From contig NZ_PZJP01000002.1 in the NCBI RefSeq assembly GCF_003206645.1, forward strand, positions 62,205 through 126,204: a stretch of 64,000 nucleotides of DNA. The letters run 5' to 3'. Shown in pieces: positions 10,246 to 19,587 of the stretch. The DNA comes from Salinicola aestuarinus. GTDB lineage: Bacteria; Pseudomonadota; Gammaproteobacteria; Pseudomonadales; Halomonadaceae. The stretch's first letter is position 1, and each line of letters opens with the position of its first letter. A program made the position numbers and the translations under genes. The notes under the pieces are model-generated. The model saw only the letters and a list, made by a program, of their open reading frames with translations. It was not told where the DNA came from and ran no database searches.

Positions 10246-11697
10246 GTGGAAGGCGCCAAACCCATATTCAAAGTGCTGGCACTGCTGCTGGCGGTGCTGG
10301 CGGCGTTCATGCTGCCGCCGATCGTGCTGCTGGGGCTGGAGAACGATCCGGATCTATGGGCATTCCTGAAGTCGATTGGACTGGTCGTGGCCACCGTCGT
10401 CCTGCTGCTGGTATGGACCTGGCGCACCCCGGTGTCGCTCAAGACGCGACACATGTTCATTCTGACCACCTCGAGCTGGGTGGCGATCAGCGCGTTCGCG
10501 AGCCTGCCGCTGGTACTGGGCGCGCCGCAGCTCTCCTTCACCAACGCCGTCTTCGAGTCCATCTCCGCGATTACCACGACCGGCTCCACCATTCTGAGTG
10601 GCATCGAGAATCTTTCCGACGGGCTCAAGCTCTGGCGCGGGCTCATGCAGTGGATGGGCGGTATCGGCATCATCGTCATGGCGATCGCCATTCTGCCGTT
10701 TCTCAAGGTGGGCGGCATGCGGTTGTTTCAGACCGAATCCTCCGACTGGTCGGACAAGGTGCTGCCGCGAGCCGGGGGAATCGCCAAGGCTTCCGCTCTC
10801 ATTTACCTCGTCTTCACGCTCGTCGCGGTACTCAGTTATCACCTGGCGGGGATGGGAACGTTGGATGCGGTAGTTCACGCCATGAGCTCCGTCTCCACCG
10901 GCGGGTTCGCCAACTACGATGCCTCTTTCGGTATCTATGGCGATCGCCCGGTGATCCTCTGGCTCGGCTCGCTGTTCATGCTGGCGGGAGCGCTACCGTT
11001 CGTGCTCTACATCCGCCTCATCCGGGATAGTCGCGGTGCACTCTGGCGCGATCAGCAGGTGCGCGGCCTGCTGCGGCTGTTGGTCGTGGTGATCGCGGCG
11101 CTGACGCTCTATCGCGTGGCGGCGTTCGGTGAGGCGCCGTTCGCCGCGCTGACGGCGGTTACCTTCAACGTGATTTCGGTAGTGTCGACGACGGGGTACG
11201 CCAGCACGGACTACAGCCTCTGGGGGCCGTTCGCGGTAACGGCGTTCTTCTTCATCACCTTTGTCGGCGGCTGCAGTGGCTCGACCAGCGGCGGCATGAA
11301 GATCTTCCGCTTTCAGGTCGGTGGGTTGATGCTGCTCAATCAGCTGCGTTATCTGGTGCATCCCAACGGGGTTTTCGCCCAGCGCTACAACGGCCGGCCA
11401 CTGCACGAAGAGGTGGTCCGGGCGGTTATCGCCTTTTCATTCTTCTTCTTTCTTACCTTCGCGGTCTTTGCGCTGGCGCTGTCGGCGCTGGGGCTCGACA
11501 TCGTGACGGCGGTGACCGGGGCGGCGACGGCGCTGGCCAATGTCGGCCCGGGGCTGGGCGATACCATCGGACCGGCAGGCAATTTTGCGCCGCTGCCGGA
11601 TGCCGCGAAGTGGATACTCTGCCTTGGCATGCTGATGGGACGCCTCGAGATTCTGACGGTCCTGGTCCTGCTGATGCCCTTCTTCTGGCGACGGTGA
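10246..11697 (+). CDS. trkH: TrkH-family potassium uptake channel subunit
   Basis: This is the inner-membrane potassium translocating subunit, which works with a cytosolic TrkA-type NAD/ATP-binding subunit not found in this window. The 483-residue protein has the four P-loops of the SKT superfamily with their filter glycines: TTTGSTI, SSVSTGGF, VSTTGYAS and ANVGPGLG. Each is flanked by membrane helices (M1-P-M2 four times, plus two N-terminal helices). It starts at GTG with GAAGGAG just upstream. In halophiles Trk uptake supports turgor; that role is inferred. It could equally be called TrkI, since Halomonas strains carry several paralogues. Confidence 0.92.
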   Translation: MEGAKPIFKVLALLLAVLAAFMLPPIVLLGLENDPDLWAFLKSIGLVVATVVLLLVWTWRTPVSLKTRHMFILTTSSWVAISAFASLPLVLGAPQLSFTNAVFESISAITTTGSTILSGIENLSDGLKLWRGLMQWMGGIGIIVMAIAILPFLKVGGMRLFQTESSDWSDKVLPRAGGIAKASALIYLVFTLVAVLSYHLAGMGTLDAVVHAMSSVSTGGFANYDASFGIYGDRPVILWLGSLFMLAGALPFVLYIRLIRDSRGALWRDQQVRGLLRLLVVVIAALTLYRVAAFGEAPFAALTAVTFNVISVVSTTGYASTDYSLWGPFAVTAFFFITFVGGCSGSTSGGMKIFRFQVGGLMLLNQLRYLVHPNGVFAQRYNGRPLHEEVVRAVIAFSFFFFLTFAVFALALSALGLDIVTAVTGAATALANVGPGLGDTIGPAGNFAPLPDAAKWILCLGMLMGRLEILTVLVLLMPFFWRR

Positions 11698-11715
11698 GGT
11701 CCCGACGATAGCGCC

Positions 11716-12510
11716 TTACTGCCGATGAGCATTGGAGTCGTCGGCCACGTCGTTGCGCTTTGAGTCGCCAAATTGACGTTTCAGGCGCGGCAGCCACTGC
11801 TTCTTCCAGCGCCGCTGAAGCGTGCGCTGCCAGCGCGGCTTTTGGCGTAGGGCGTTCTCCTGGGCGGTCAGCGTCTCGCCGCTCAAGCGCGCCTTGAGCT
11901 TGATTCCGCTCGCCAGGTCGCTGCGTCGCAGCGGCTTGAGTAGAAAGCGCAGAGCCCGTCCCCCGGGCAGGTAGAGGGCGGACGCGAAATCGATCAGCAC
12001 CACACGCCCGCGGCTCACGATCACGTTGGAGCCGCGCACATCGTTGTGGACCATCGAGGCGTGATGCAGGGAGGCGAGCACGGTCATCAACTGGATGAAG
12101 TAGGCCGGGTTGCCGGTATCGATCTCGCTCAAGAGTTCACCGGGGACATATTCGATCAGCAACGAGAGCTTGCCGAGCTGGGCGACGACGCGGGGCGCAT
12201 GGGGCCAGTCATCAAGACGCTCAAGCAGGCGCCGCTCGCGACGAACCAGCAGGCGCGCCGGAAGCGCCAGCCAGCTATCGGCATAGCGGGTGTAGTCCTT
12301 GCAGATCACCGGCTCGCCGTGGTGGTGCGTCAGCAGAACGTCAGCTTTGAGCAGTCCCTTGCCACGTTGCAGGGTGCGAGACAGTTCGGGTTGGTCATCG
12401 GTCCCTTCGTTCTCGGGCGACGCCTGGGTCGCCACCATCTCGATGGCGTTCGGGTCAGTCGCTCCGCGAGTGGCTGCGGTGATATCAGTGGGAGAGTCGG
12501 GGCATGACAT
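11716..12510 (-). CDS. Small kinase-like protein of the InaA/Kdo-kinase (WaaP) type
   Basis: The 264-residue cytosolic protein has a protein-kinase-like fold. K71 (VICKDY) fits the ATP lysine; the catalytic loop is MVHNDVRGSNVIV (H155, D157, N162) and the metal motif is IDFA with D174. The LPS core kinase/InaA family uses this layout. E. coli InaA is acid- and salicylate-inducible with no proven substrate, while WaaP phosphorylates LPS heptose, so the substrate here is unknown. No ribosome site precedes the ATG; the upstream DNA is an AT-rich island with palindromes. It is convergent with trkH, 18 bases apart. Confidence 0.75.
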   Translation of the reverse strand: MSCPDSPTDITAATRGATDPNAIEMVATQASPENEGTDDQPELSRTLQRGKGLLKADVLLTHHHGEPVICKDYTRYADSWLALPARLLVRRERRLLERLDDWPHAPRVVAQLGKLSLLIEYVPGELLSEIDTGNPAYFIQLMTVLASLHHASMVHNDVRGSNVIVSRGRVVLIDFASALYLPGGRALRFLLKPLRRSDLASGIKLKARLSGETLTAQENALRQKPRWQRTLQRRWKKQWLPRLKRQFGDSKRNDVADDSNAHRQ

Positions 12511-12552
12511 AATGAGATGTGAACTAATTAGATTGCTAAACTTAATCTCATT
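12511..12552. promoter_or_regulatory. AT-rich palindromic control region of the kinase-like gene
   Basis: AATGAGAT (12511-12518) is repeated inverted as ATCTCATT (12545-12552), and between them lies the perfect 8-base palindrome CTAATTAG (12524-12531). The stretch is far more AT-rich than anything nearby and abuts the start codon. It looks like an operator/promoter; the regulator is unknown. Confidence 0.4.
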
Positions 12553-12678
12553 TTAAGAAATGACCGGAGCTGATGCCAGAGGAAATGTCGCCTATCGGCG
12601 ACAAGGTCGATTCTGGCCAGGGAACGAGGGGAGAAAGGGGCTGGCTGGGCCCGGCCGATGAGTCATCGTCGGAAACGA

Positions 12679-12705
12679 CGACGCCACCGGTTTACGGTGG
12701 CGTCG
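12679..12705 (-). terminator. Terminator of the acyltransferase/rdgC operon
   Basis: A perfect 11-base stem CGACGCCACCG / CGGTGGCGTCG has a 5-base loop. On the minus strand it is followed by TTTCC. It lies 24 bases after the acyltransferase stop. Confidence 0.75.
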
Positions 12706-12728
12706 CGGTGTCAAAGGGTGCGGATTCG

Positions 12729-13925
12729 TCAGTCGCCTTCTGGTGTGATCCGTCCGGCGCGGTTGAGGATCGGGTTGGCGTACTGGCGTAGCCACCAGGG
12801 TCGCAGCGCCGGTGGCACCGTGGCCATTCGCGTGCGAAAGCGGTCGCGATCTTCTTGGGTCACCCCAGAGAGGTCCACGAGATCCGGGGCGAGTCCGGTT
12901 TCGGCCAGCGCGAGCTGATGGGTCGGGAACAGCGGATAGTGCTCGAGTACCTGGCGGTCGATCTCCGCCGCGACCGCGTCGGGGGTGTCGAAATCCGCCG
13001 AGAGCGGCTCGCCAAACGCCAGTTTGACCCGGCCCTTGTCACCGGTGATCCCGGTCACGATGGAGCGAATGTCCTCGAATTCCACCTTGTCGTAGTGCCC
13101 GGCGGTGCGCTTGGCTTCGAGTTCTCGGGCCTTGTTGATGTCGCAGGGATCGAACTCGTAGCTGATCGAGACCGGCACGATCTTGAGCTCACGAATCGCA
13201 TTGCCGACCACGGCATCCTTCTCTTCCGCTCGGCGTGCCATGCAGAGCATCTTGACGATGGCCGTGTCAGTGCAGTCGATCCCGTCCTTGGCGCGGCCCT
13301 CGCGCTGAGCGAGCCATACCGAGTGGTTGTCGTCAGTGATCGAGTGGCGAATATAGCCGGAGAGCGACTGATAGGCTGCCAGCATCGCCCGTTTACCCTT
13401 CGCCGAGCGCGGCACGATGAAGCTCTTGTTGAGCCGCATCAGGTCGGTGACGAAAGGCTTCTGCAGCAGGTTGTCGCCGATAGCGATACGCACGGTGTCG
13501 TGGCCGCCGGCGTGAAGGGCGTAGTTGACGAACGCCGGATCGAGGGCGATGTCCCGGTGGTTACCGATGAACAAGTACGCCTCGTCGGCAGAGAGCTTGT
13601 CGAGGCCTTCGACGCTGAAGCCGCGGGTGGTCCGGCTGATCATATGCGCCATGTAGTTGGCGATGCGCTGCTGGAATTCGCGAATCGTGCTGACGCCGCG
13701 CATCTCCCGTTGCAGCCGGAAGCTGGCAATGGCCCGCGCCAGCGGTGGCGTCAGCTTGGCCAGCCGCGGCAGACGGTAGCGGGTAATGGCGTTGAGCAGT
13801 TCGCTGTCGTGCGCCAGGCGCCCTAGCACGTCGGCGACTTCGTCGTCGTGGTAAGGGCGAATATCGGCGAAGCGATCCAGGTCGATCGCTGCTTCGGCGC
13901 TGTTGGGTGCGTCGGTTGGCATCAT
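12729..13925 (-). CDS. Glycerol-phosphate acyltransferase family protein (PlsC-like)
   Basis: A 398-residue protein of the LPLAT superfamily. The acceptor motif region reads FIGNHRDIALDPAF (H123); counting from the histidine the aspartates fall at +2 and +6, not the classic +5 of HX4D, so the active-site spacing is unusual. Further matches are FIVPRSAKGKRAM and WLAQREGRAKDG, which take the places of motifs II and III. No clear membrane helix is present. A role in lysophospholipid or polar-lipid acylation is inferred from the superfamily. Its ATG overlaps the rdgC stop by 4 bases, suggesting coupling. Confidence 0.8.
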   Translation of the reverse strand: MMPTDAPNSAEAAIDLDRFADIRPYHDDEVADVLGRLAHDSELLNAITRYRLPRLAKLTPPLARAIASFRLQREMRGVSTIREFQQRIANYMAHMISRTTRGFSVEGLDKLSADEAYLFIGNHRDIALDPAFVNYALHAGGHDTVRIAIGDNLLQKPFVTDLMRLNKSFIVPRSAKGKRAMLAAYQSLSGYIRHSITDDNHSVWLAQREGRAKDGIDCTDTAIVKMLCMARRAEEKDAVVGNAIRELKIVPVSISYEFDPCDINKARELEAKRTAGHYDKVEFEDIRSIVTGITGDKGRVKLAFGEPLSADFDTPDAVAAEIDRQVLEHYPLFPTHQLALAETGLAPDLVDLSGVTQEDRDRFRTRMATVPPALRPWWLRQYANPILNRAGRITPEGD

Positions 13926-14848
13926 GGAGTCGGTGTCGATGGGTCGGCTTCGCCGCCGAGCCAGTCGATGAGTTGTTCGATGAAGGTCGAAAGCGCCTGG
14001 GACATCAGCGCGAAATCGGTTTCCAGGCGCACGGCAGGATCATCGTCGTCCTCGCTCTGACTGGCCTCGTCGAGCACGCTGTCGTCGAACGCCAGCGACT
14101 TGAGCGCCAGATCGTCGTGCAGCACGGTGCGCAGCACGCCTTCGCTGCCGAGACTGAGCTGGCTCGCCTGGCGGCCGTTCTCCAGCAGCGACTGGATCTC
14201 TTCGCTATCCAGGTCCACCTGGCGGGCCCGCAGTACGCCATCATCCTCGGCGGCGCGCAGCTCGACCTGGTCGCCGAGAACGAGACTCTCCGGGCGACTG
14301 CCGGCATCACTCAGCCACTGCGTCATACCGCGAGCAGGCGGTGTCTTGGTTGCCAACGGCGTCACTTTCAGTGACCCGAGGGTTTGACGTAGCAGATCGA
14401 GCACCTCCTCGGCGCGCTTTCGGCTGGCGGCATTGATGCCGATCAGGCGACGCTGGGTATCCCACCACAGCTCGACCCGCTGTGTCCGCGTAAAGGCCTG
14501 CGGCAGCAGCTCCTCGAGTACCTGCTCCTTGAGCAGCTGACGCTCGCGACGCGACAGCGGCTGGCCTTCGGCGTGCTCGCGCGCTTCCCGGCGCTCGTTG
14601 ACCTCTTCGTTGACCACCGCGGCGGGCAGCAGACGCTCCTGACGGAGCATCGCCATGAGCCGGTGGCCCTGAATTTCGTGTACGCGCTGTTCGCTGGTGC
14701 GGCCGGCCGGCGCGGTCCAGCCGACGCGTCGTGCCTCGCGATCCGAGACGGGGCGAAACGCCGATGCCGCCAGTGCATTCTCCAGATCCTCCAGCGAGAG
14801 GACTTCGAGATCATGGCAGCGATACAGATGACAATGCTTGAACCACAT
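13922..14848 (-). CDS. rdgC: Recombination-associated protein RdgC
   Basis: RdgC forms a ring-shaped dimer around double-stranded DNA and limits RecA loading. The protein begins MWFKHCHLYR, the family signature start, so I place the start at 14848 rather than at an ATG 30 bases upstream. It has 308 residues against about 303 in E. coli. Other family motifs are VNEEVNER and WWDTQRRLIGINAASRKRAE. It is translationally coupled to the downstream acyltransferase gene and diverges from the thioesterase gene. Confidence 0.94.
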   Translation of the reverse strand: MWFKHCHLYRCHDLEVLSLEDLENALAASAFRPVSDREARRVGWTAPAGRTSEQRVHEIQGHRLMAMLRQERLLPAAVVNEEVNERREAREHAEGQPLSRRERQLLKEQVLEELLPQAFTRTQRVELWWDTQRRLIGINAASRKRAEEVLDLLRQTLGSLKVTPLATKTPPARGMTQWLSDAGSRPESLVLGDQVELRAAEDDGVLRARQVDLDSEEIQSLLENGRQASQLSLGSEGVLRTVLHDDLALKSLAFDDSVLDEASQSEDDDDPAVRLETDFALMSQALSTFIEQLIDWLGGEADPSTPTP

Positions 14849-14960
14849 GCGCCCGTTCCCGTTTGAAAGGGGGCACATTATGGCGAAACGACCCCGTGCT
14901 TACCACCGAGGCAGACCATCGTCGTTTGGCGGCCTGTTTCAAACGCGCGTATGTTTTTTA

Positions 14961-14981
14961 GCTTCGAGCTTCGAGCTTCGA
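14961..14981 (+). repeat. GCTTCGA x3 direct repeat
   Basis: Three perfect consecutive copies of GCTTCGA lie just after a run of six T, 27 bases before the thioesterase start. This is a short slippage-prone repeat in the 5' region. Confidence 0.85.
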
Positions 14982-15008
14982 GCAACGCCAATGATCAGGG
15001 AGAGACTC

Positions 15009-15449
15009 ATGGATTCACGCATCACCGTGACGCACGTCCGCGTGCGCGGCTTTCATCTGGACGGCTACGGCCACGTCAATCATGCCCGCTACCTGGAGTT
15101 TCTCGAGGAGGGGCGCTGGGCCTTTGTCGATGACCACCCCGAATTCGCCGAGGCACTGGCCGCCGGGGTGGCGCTGGTGGCGGTCAACCTCAACATCGAT
15201 TACCGCCGGGCGGCGGTGATGCACGACGATCTCGACGTGCGAACCTGTCTCTCTCGCCTCGGCGGGCGCAGCGGTCGCGTGAGCCATGAGATCGTGCATC
15301 GCCGCAGCGGCGAGGTCGTGGTGGCGGCCTCTCTCACCTTCGTGCTGCTCGATCAGCGCAGTCATGAGGTCATCGCACTCGACGGCGACTGGCGCCAGCG
15401 ACTGACGCCGTTGGTGACGACCCTGGATTCGACGCCGGAGGCACACTGA
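15009..15449 (+). CDS. Acyl-CoA thioesterase, YbgC/4HBT hotdog family
   Basis: A 146-residue single hotdog-fold protein. The signature LDGYGHVNHARYLEFLEEGR contains catalytic D18 and the HVNHARYLEF helix of 4-hydroxybenzoyl-CoA thioesterase-type enzymes. Such enzymes hydrolyse acyl-CoA thioesters; the chain length preferred here is unknown. I chose ATG at 15009 because AGGGAGAG precedes it and homology begins there, although the frame is open much further upstream. It is divergent from rdgC, with a GCTTCGA triple repeat in its leader. Confidence 0.85.
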   Translation: MDSRITVTHVRVRGFHLDGYGHVNHARYLEFLEEGRWAFVDDHPEFAEALAAGVALVAVNLNIDYRRAAVMHDDLDVRTCLSRLGGRSGRVSHEIVHRRSGEVVVAASLTFVLLDQRSHEVIALDGDWRQRLTPLVTTLDSTPEAH

Positions 15450-15510
15450 CGCCTTGCGAGAAAACCCGGCGTACACGGGTACATGCCTGCCTTTGAAGCC
15501 CCTGAAATGG

Positions 15511-15516
15511 TATGAT
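15511..15516 (+). promoter_or_regulatory. Candidate -10 box of gyrA
   Basis: TATGAT lies about 105 bases before the gyrA start in a gene-free stretch. Only a poor -35 (TGCCTT, 17-base spacing) is present. Confidence 0.35.
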
Positions 15517-15621
15517 CCCGAGATTGTACGGCTGACTCGTTCAGCTGCCTTGTCGGGGCTTCATTAACGCTGCCGCGGACGGACCTCGTTCGCGGCGGTG
15601 GCGCAAAGGATTTGACGACCC

Positions 15622-18393
15622 ATGGGTGATATCGCCAGAGAAATTTTGCCGGTCAACATCGAGGATGAGCTCAAGCAGTCCTATCTGGACTATGCGATGA
15701 GCGTCATCATCGGACGTGCACTGCCGGACGTCCGCGATGGTTTGAAGCCGGTGCATCGGCGCGTGCTTTACGCGATGCACGAGCTCAACAACGACTGGAA
15801 CAAACCCTACAAGAAGTCGGCGCGTGTGGTCGGCGACGTGATCGGTAAGTATCACCCCCACGGCGATAGCGCGGTCTACGACACCATCGTGCGCATGGCG
15901 CAGAGTTTCTCGATGCGCCACGTGCTCGTCGACGGTCAGGGCAACTTCGGTTCCATCGACGGCGATAACGCCGCGGCGATGCGTTATACCGAAGTGCGCA
16001 TGGCGCGCCTCTCCCACGAGCTGCTCGCCGATCTCGAGAAAGACACGGTCGACTGGGTCGACAACTACGACGGCACCGAACGCATTCCGGAAGTGCTGCC
16101 GACGAAAGTGCCGAACCTGTTGATCAACGGCGCTTCGGGTATTGCCGTCGGCATGGCGACCAACATTCCGCCGCACAACATGGTCGAAGTGATCGACGGC
16201 TGTCTGGCGCTGATCAACGATTACACGCTTACCATCGACGATCTGATGGAGTACATCCCGGGGCCTGACTTCCCGACCTCCGGCATTATCAACGGCCGCG
16301 CCGGAATCCTCGAGGCCTACCGCACCGGGCGCGGGCGTATCTACGTGCGCGCCAAGCACACGGTGGAGTTCGACAAGAAGAGCGGGCGTGATCACATCAT
16401 CGTCACCGAGCTTCCGTATCAGGTGAACAAGGCGCGGCTGATCGAGAAGATCGCCGAGCTGGTCAAAGAGAAGCGCATCGAAGGCATCGCCGAGCTTCGC
16501 GACGAGTCCGACAAGGAAGGACTCCGGGTGGTGATCGAGGTCAAGCGCGGCGAGTCCGGCGATGTCGTCGTCAACAACCTGTTCGCGCACACCCAGCTCG
16601 AGACCGTTTTCGGTATCAACATGGTGGCGCTCGACGACGGCCAGCCGAAGACGCTCAATCTCAAGCAGCTGCTCGAGGCATTCATCCGCCACCGCCGTGA
16701 GGTGGTGACTCGCCGTACGCTGTTCGAACTCAAGAAGGCCCGTGAACGTGGCCACCTTCTCGAGGGTCTGACGGTTGCGATCTCCAACATCGACGAGGTG
16801 ATCGAGCTGATCAAGGCCTCGCCGAATGCGGCAGAGGCCAAGGAGAAGCTCCTCGGCCGTGACTGGCAGCCGGGGCAGGTGACCGGCATGCTGGACCGCG
16901 CGGGCGCCAACTCGTGCAAGCCTGAGGATCTCGAGGAGGGCTTCGGTCTCTCCGACGATCGCAGCCTCTACCGGCTCTCTCCGGCGCAGGCCCAGGCCAT
17001 CCTCGAACTGCGTCTGCACCGTCTGACCGGTCTCGAGACCGAAAAGCTGCTCGACGAATATCTGGGCATTCTTCAGCGCATCGCCGAGCTGAATCATATC
17101 CTCGCCTCGCCCGACCGCCTGCTCGAGGTGATTCGCGAGGAGCTGGAGTCGATTCGCGATCAGTACGGCAATGCGCGGCGTACCGAGATTCACACCAGTC
17201 GTCTCGATCTGCGCATGGAAGACCTGATCGCCGAAGAGGACATGGTGGTCACGCTCTCCCGCGGCGGCTACGCCAAGACGCAGCCGATCACCGATTACCA
17301 GGCGCAGAAGCGCGGCGGTCGCGGCAAGTCAGCGACCAGCATGAAGGACGAGGACGTGATCGAGCATCTGATCGTCGCCTCGACCCACGACACCATGCTG
17401 CTCTTCTCCAACCGCGGCAAAGTCTACTGGCTCAAGACCTACGAGATGCCCAACGCCAGCCGTGGCTCCCGCGGCAAGCCGTTGGTCAATCTGCTGCCGC
17501 TCGACGAAGGCGAGGCGATCAACGCCATCCTGCCGGTGCGGGATTACAACCCGGAGAGCTACATCTTCTTCGCCACCGCCCACGGCACCGTCAAGCGCAC
17601 CTCGCTGGATCAGTTCTCGCGACCGCGTAGCGTCGGTCTGATCGCGCTGGATCTCGACGAGGGCGATCGGCTGGTGGGCGCGGCGATCACCTCCGGGGCT
17701 GATCACGTCATGCTGCTCTCCTCAAATGGCAAGGCGATCCGCTTCGAAGAAAGCAACGTGCGCGCCATGGGCCGCACCGCCCGCGGTGTCCGCGGCATGC
17801 GTCTCGCCGACGGTGCCGAGGTCATCAGCCTGATCATTCCGCAGAGCCAGACCATCGACGTCAACGCCGACGCTGAGGTCGAGGCCGATGAAGCCAGCGC
17901 AGAGAGTGGCAACGACGAGCAGATCTATATCCTCACCGGCTCCGAAAACGGCTACGGCAAGCGGACTCGGCTCGAAGAGTTCCCGATCCGCGGGCGCGGC
18001 GGCCAAGGCGTCATCGCGATGCAGACCACCGAGCGTAACGGCGCGCTGGTGGCGGCGATGCAGGTTCGCTCCAGCGACGAGATGATGCTGATCACCGACC
18101 GCGGGACGCTGGTGAGAACGCGCGTCTCCGAAGTCTCGATCAGCGCGCGTAATACTCAGGGCGTCACGCTGATCCGGACCAGTGAAGGCGAGTGCCTGGT
18201 CAAGACGGTGCGCGTCGACGAGCCGCAGGAAGTACCGGTTCCGGAAGACGAGGCCGTCGAAGGTGAGGCGGTGGATGGCGAGACGGCGGTCGATGCGTCG
18301 GCAGCGTCTGCAATCTCCGACGAGACCGATGACGAGGTTGACGACGCGGCACCGTCCAGCGGTGACGACACCCCGCGCGACAGCGACGACTGA
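15622..18393 (+). CDS. gyrA: DNA gyrase subunit A
   Basis: GyrA is the breakage-reunion subunit of the topoisomerase that introduces negative supercoils. The 923-residue protein has catalytic Y122 (AAMRYTEVR), the quinolone region HGDSAVYD with S83 and D87 (both the sensitive wild-type residues) and the GyrA box QKRGGRGK near 562, followed by the six-bladed pinwheel. Two things are odd: an acidic insert between blades (about residues 747-769) and a long acidic Ser/Asp/Glu tail from about 861. Both lengthen it beyond the 875 residues of E. coli and fit a moderate halophile. serC follows behind a strong hairpin. Confidence 0.98.
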   Translation: MGDIAREILPVNIEDELKQSYLDYAMSVIIGRALPDVRDGLKPVHRRVLYAMHELNNDWNKPYKKSARVVGDVIGKYHPHGDSAVYDTIVRMAQSFSMRHVLVDGQGNFGSIDGDNAAAMRYTEVRMARLSHELLADLEKDTVDWVDNYDGTERIPEVLPTKVPNLLINGASGIAVGMATNIPPHNMVEVIDGCLALINDYTLTIDDLMEYIPGPDFPTSGIINGRAGILEAYRTGRGRIYVRAKHTVEFDKKSGRDHIIVTELPYQVNKARLIEKIAELVKEKRIEGIAELRDESDKEGLRVVIEVKRGESGDVVVNNLFAHTQLETVFGINMVALDDGQPKTLNLKQLLEAFIRHRREVVTRRTLFELKKARERGHLLEGLTVAISNIDEVIELIKASPNAAEAKEKLLGRDWQPGQVTGMLDRAGANSCKPEDLEEGFGLSDDRSLYRLSPAQAQAILELRLHRLTGLETEKLLDEYLGILQRIAELNHILASPDRLLEVIREELESIRDQYGNARRTEIHTSRLDLRMEDLIAEEDMVVTLSRGGYAKTQPITDYQAQKRGGRGKSATSMKDEDVIEHLIVASTHDTMLLFSNRGKVYWLKTYEMPNASRGSRGKPLVNLLPLDEGEAINAILPVRDYNPESYIFFATAHGTVKRTSLDQFSRPRSVGLIALDLDEGDRLVGAAITSGADHVMLLSSNGKAIRFEESNVRAMGRTARGVRGMRLADGAEVISLIIPQSQTIDVNADAEVEADEASAESGNDEQIYILTGSENGYGKRTRLEEFPIRGRGGQGVIAMQTTERNGALVAAMQVRSSDEMMLITDRGTLVRTRVSEVSISARNTQGVTLIRTSEGECLVKTVRVDEPQEVPVPEDEAVEGEAVDGETAVDASAASAISDETDDEVDDAAPSSGDDTPRDSDD

Positions 18394-18398
18394 AGAGC

Positions 18399-18424
18399 GT
18401 CGGCGCCGGCCGCCCGGCGCCGAC
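18399..18424 (+). terminator. Strong hairpin between gyrA and serC
   Basis: An 11-base perfect stem GTCGGCGCCGG / CCGGCGCCGAC has a 4-base loop, followed by TTGGTGTGGTTTT. It begins 6 bases after the gyrA stop and would end or attenuate gyrA transcription before serC. Confidence 0.65.
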
Positions 18425-18450
18425 TTGGTGTGGTTTTAGGAACATCGACA

Positions 18451-19548
18451 ATGACACGTCTGCATAACTTCTGCGCCGGGCCGGCTGCAATGCCCTCGGC
18501 AGTACTGAACCGGGCTCGCGAAGAGATGCTCGATTACCGCGGCCAGGGGCTGTCGGTCATGGAGATGAGTCATCGCAGCCCGACCTTCGAGGCGATTGCT
18601 GCCAAGGCGGAGCGAGACTTCCGCGATCTGCTCGCGATCCCCGACAACTATCGGGTGCTGTTCATGCAGGGGGGCGCAACGATGCAGTTCGCCTGTGTGC
18701 CGCTCAACCTGCTGGGCGGCGGCGGCTCGCCCAACTATCTCGATACTGGCATCTGGTCGACCAAGGCGATCAAGGAGGCCGGACATCTCGGCGGCGCTCA
18801 TGTGGCGGCCTCGACGCGTGAGTCGGGCTACGACCGGGTGCCGCGCGCCGACGAGATTGCGCTGTCGTCCGATGCCGCCTATCTGCACTACTGCCACAAC
18901 GAGACCATCGGAGGCCTCGCCTTCGATTACGTCCCCGACGTTGGCAGCGGCCGGGAAACGGTGCCGCTAGTCTGTGACATGTCGTCGTCGATTCTCTCGA
19001 CGCCGCTGGATGTCAGTCAGTACGGTGTCATCTACGCCGGCGCCCAGAAAAATATCGGGCCTGCCGGCATCACCGTGGTGATCGTGCGCGAGGATCTGCT
19101 CGATCGTGCCGTCGCGAGCACGCCTTCGCTGCTTGGCTGGAAGGTCTACGCCGACAACGACTCCATGATCAACACGCCGCCCACTTATGCCTGGTATCTG
19201 GCGGGGCTGGTCTTCGAGTGGTTGAAAGAGGATGTCGGCGGTCTGGAGGCCATGGAGGCGATCAACCGCCGCAAGAGCCAGGCACTCTACGACACTATCG
19301 ACACCAGCGATTTCTACGCCAACCCGATCGCGCCGGCCAACCGCTCGCTGATGAACGTGCCGTTCACGCTGGCGGATGAGGCGCTCAATGCGCGCTTCCT
19401 GGAGGAGGCGCAGAGCAATGGGCTGCTCAACCTGAAGGGACATCGCAGCGTCGGCGGCATGCGTGCGAGCCTCTATAATGCGGTCAGCGAAGCGGACGTC
19501 AGCGCGCTGATCACGTTCATGCAGGACTTCGAGCGCCGTTGTGGTTGA
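18451..19548 (+). CDS. serC: Phosphoserine / phosphohydroxythreonine aminotransferase
   Basis: SerC is a PLP enzyme that converts 3-phosphohydroxypyruvate to phosphoserine and acts in pyridoxine synthesis. It has 365 residues (E. coli 362). The Schiff-base lysine is K200 in YAGAQKNIGPAG, and FCAGPAAMP is the typical start. ATG at 18451 has AGGAAC upstream; a longer frame from 18430 has no support. Together with pheA and tyrA-aroA it forms the conserved serine/aromatic cluster of pseudomonads and relatives. Confidence 0.97.
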   Translation: MTRLHNFCAGPAAMPSAVLNRAREEMLDYRGQGLSVMEMSHRSPTFEAIAAKAERDFRDLLAIPDNYRVLFMQGGATMQFACVPLNLLGGGGSPNYLDTGIWSTKAIKEAGHLGGAHVAASTRESGYDRVPRADEIALSSDAAYLHYCHNETIGGLAFDYVPDVGSGRETVPLVCDMSSSILSTPLDVSQYGVIYAGAQKNIGPAGITVVIVREDLLDRAVASTPSLLGWKVYADNDSMINTPPTYAWYLAGLVFEWLKEDVGGLEAMEAINRRKSQALYDTIDTSDFYANPIAPANRSLMNVPFTLADEALNARFLEEAQSNGLLNLKGHRSVGGMRASLYNAVSEADVSALITFMQDFERRCG

Positions 19549-19587
19549 GCGGATGGTTACATCACTGCAGTCAGTCAGGAAACGCTC

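Noticed and set aside
12573-12791. 72-residue plus-strand frame between the kinase-like gene and the acyltransferase
   Set aside because: It runs through a hairpin and the terminator and shows no family features.
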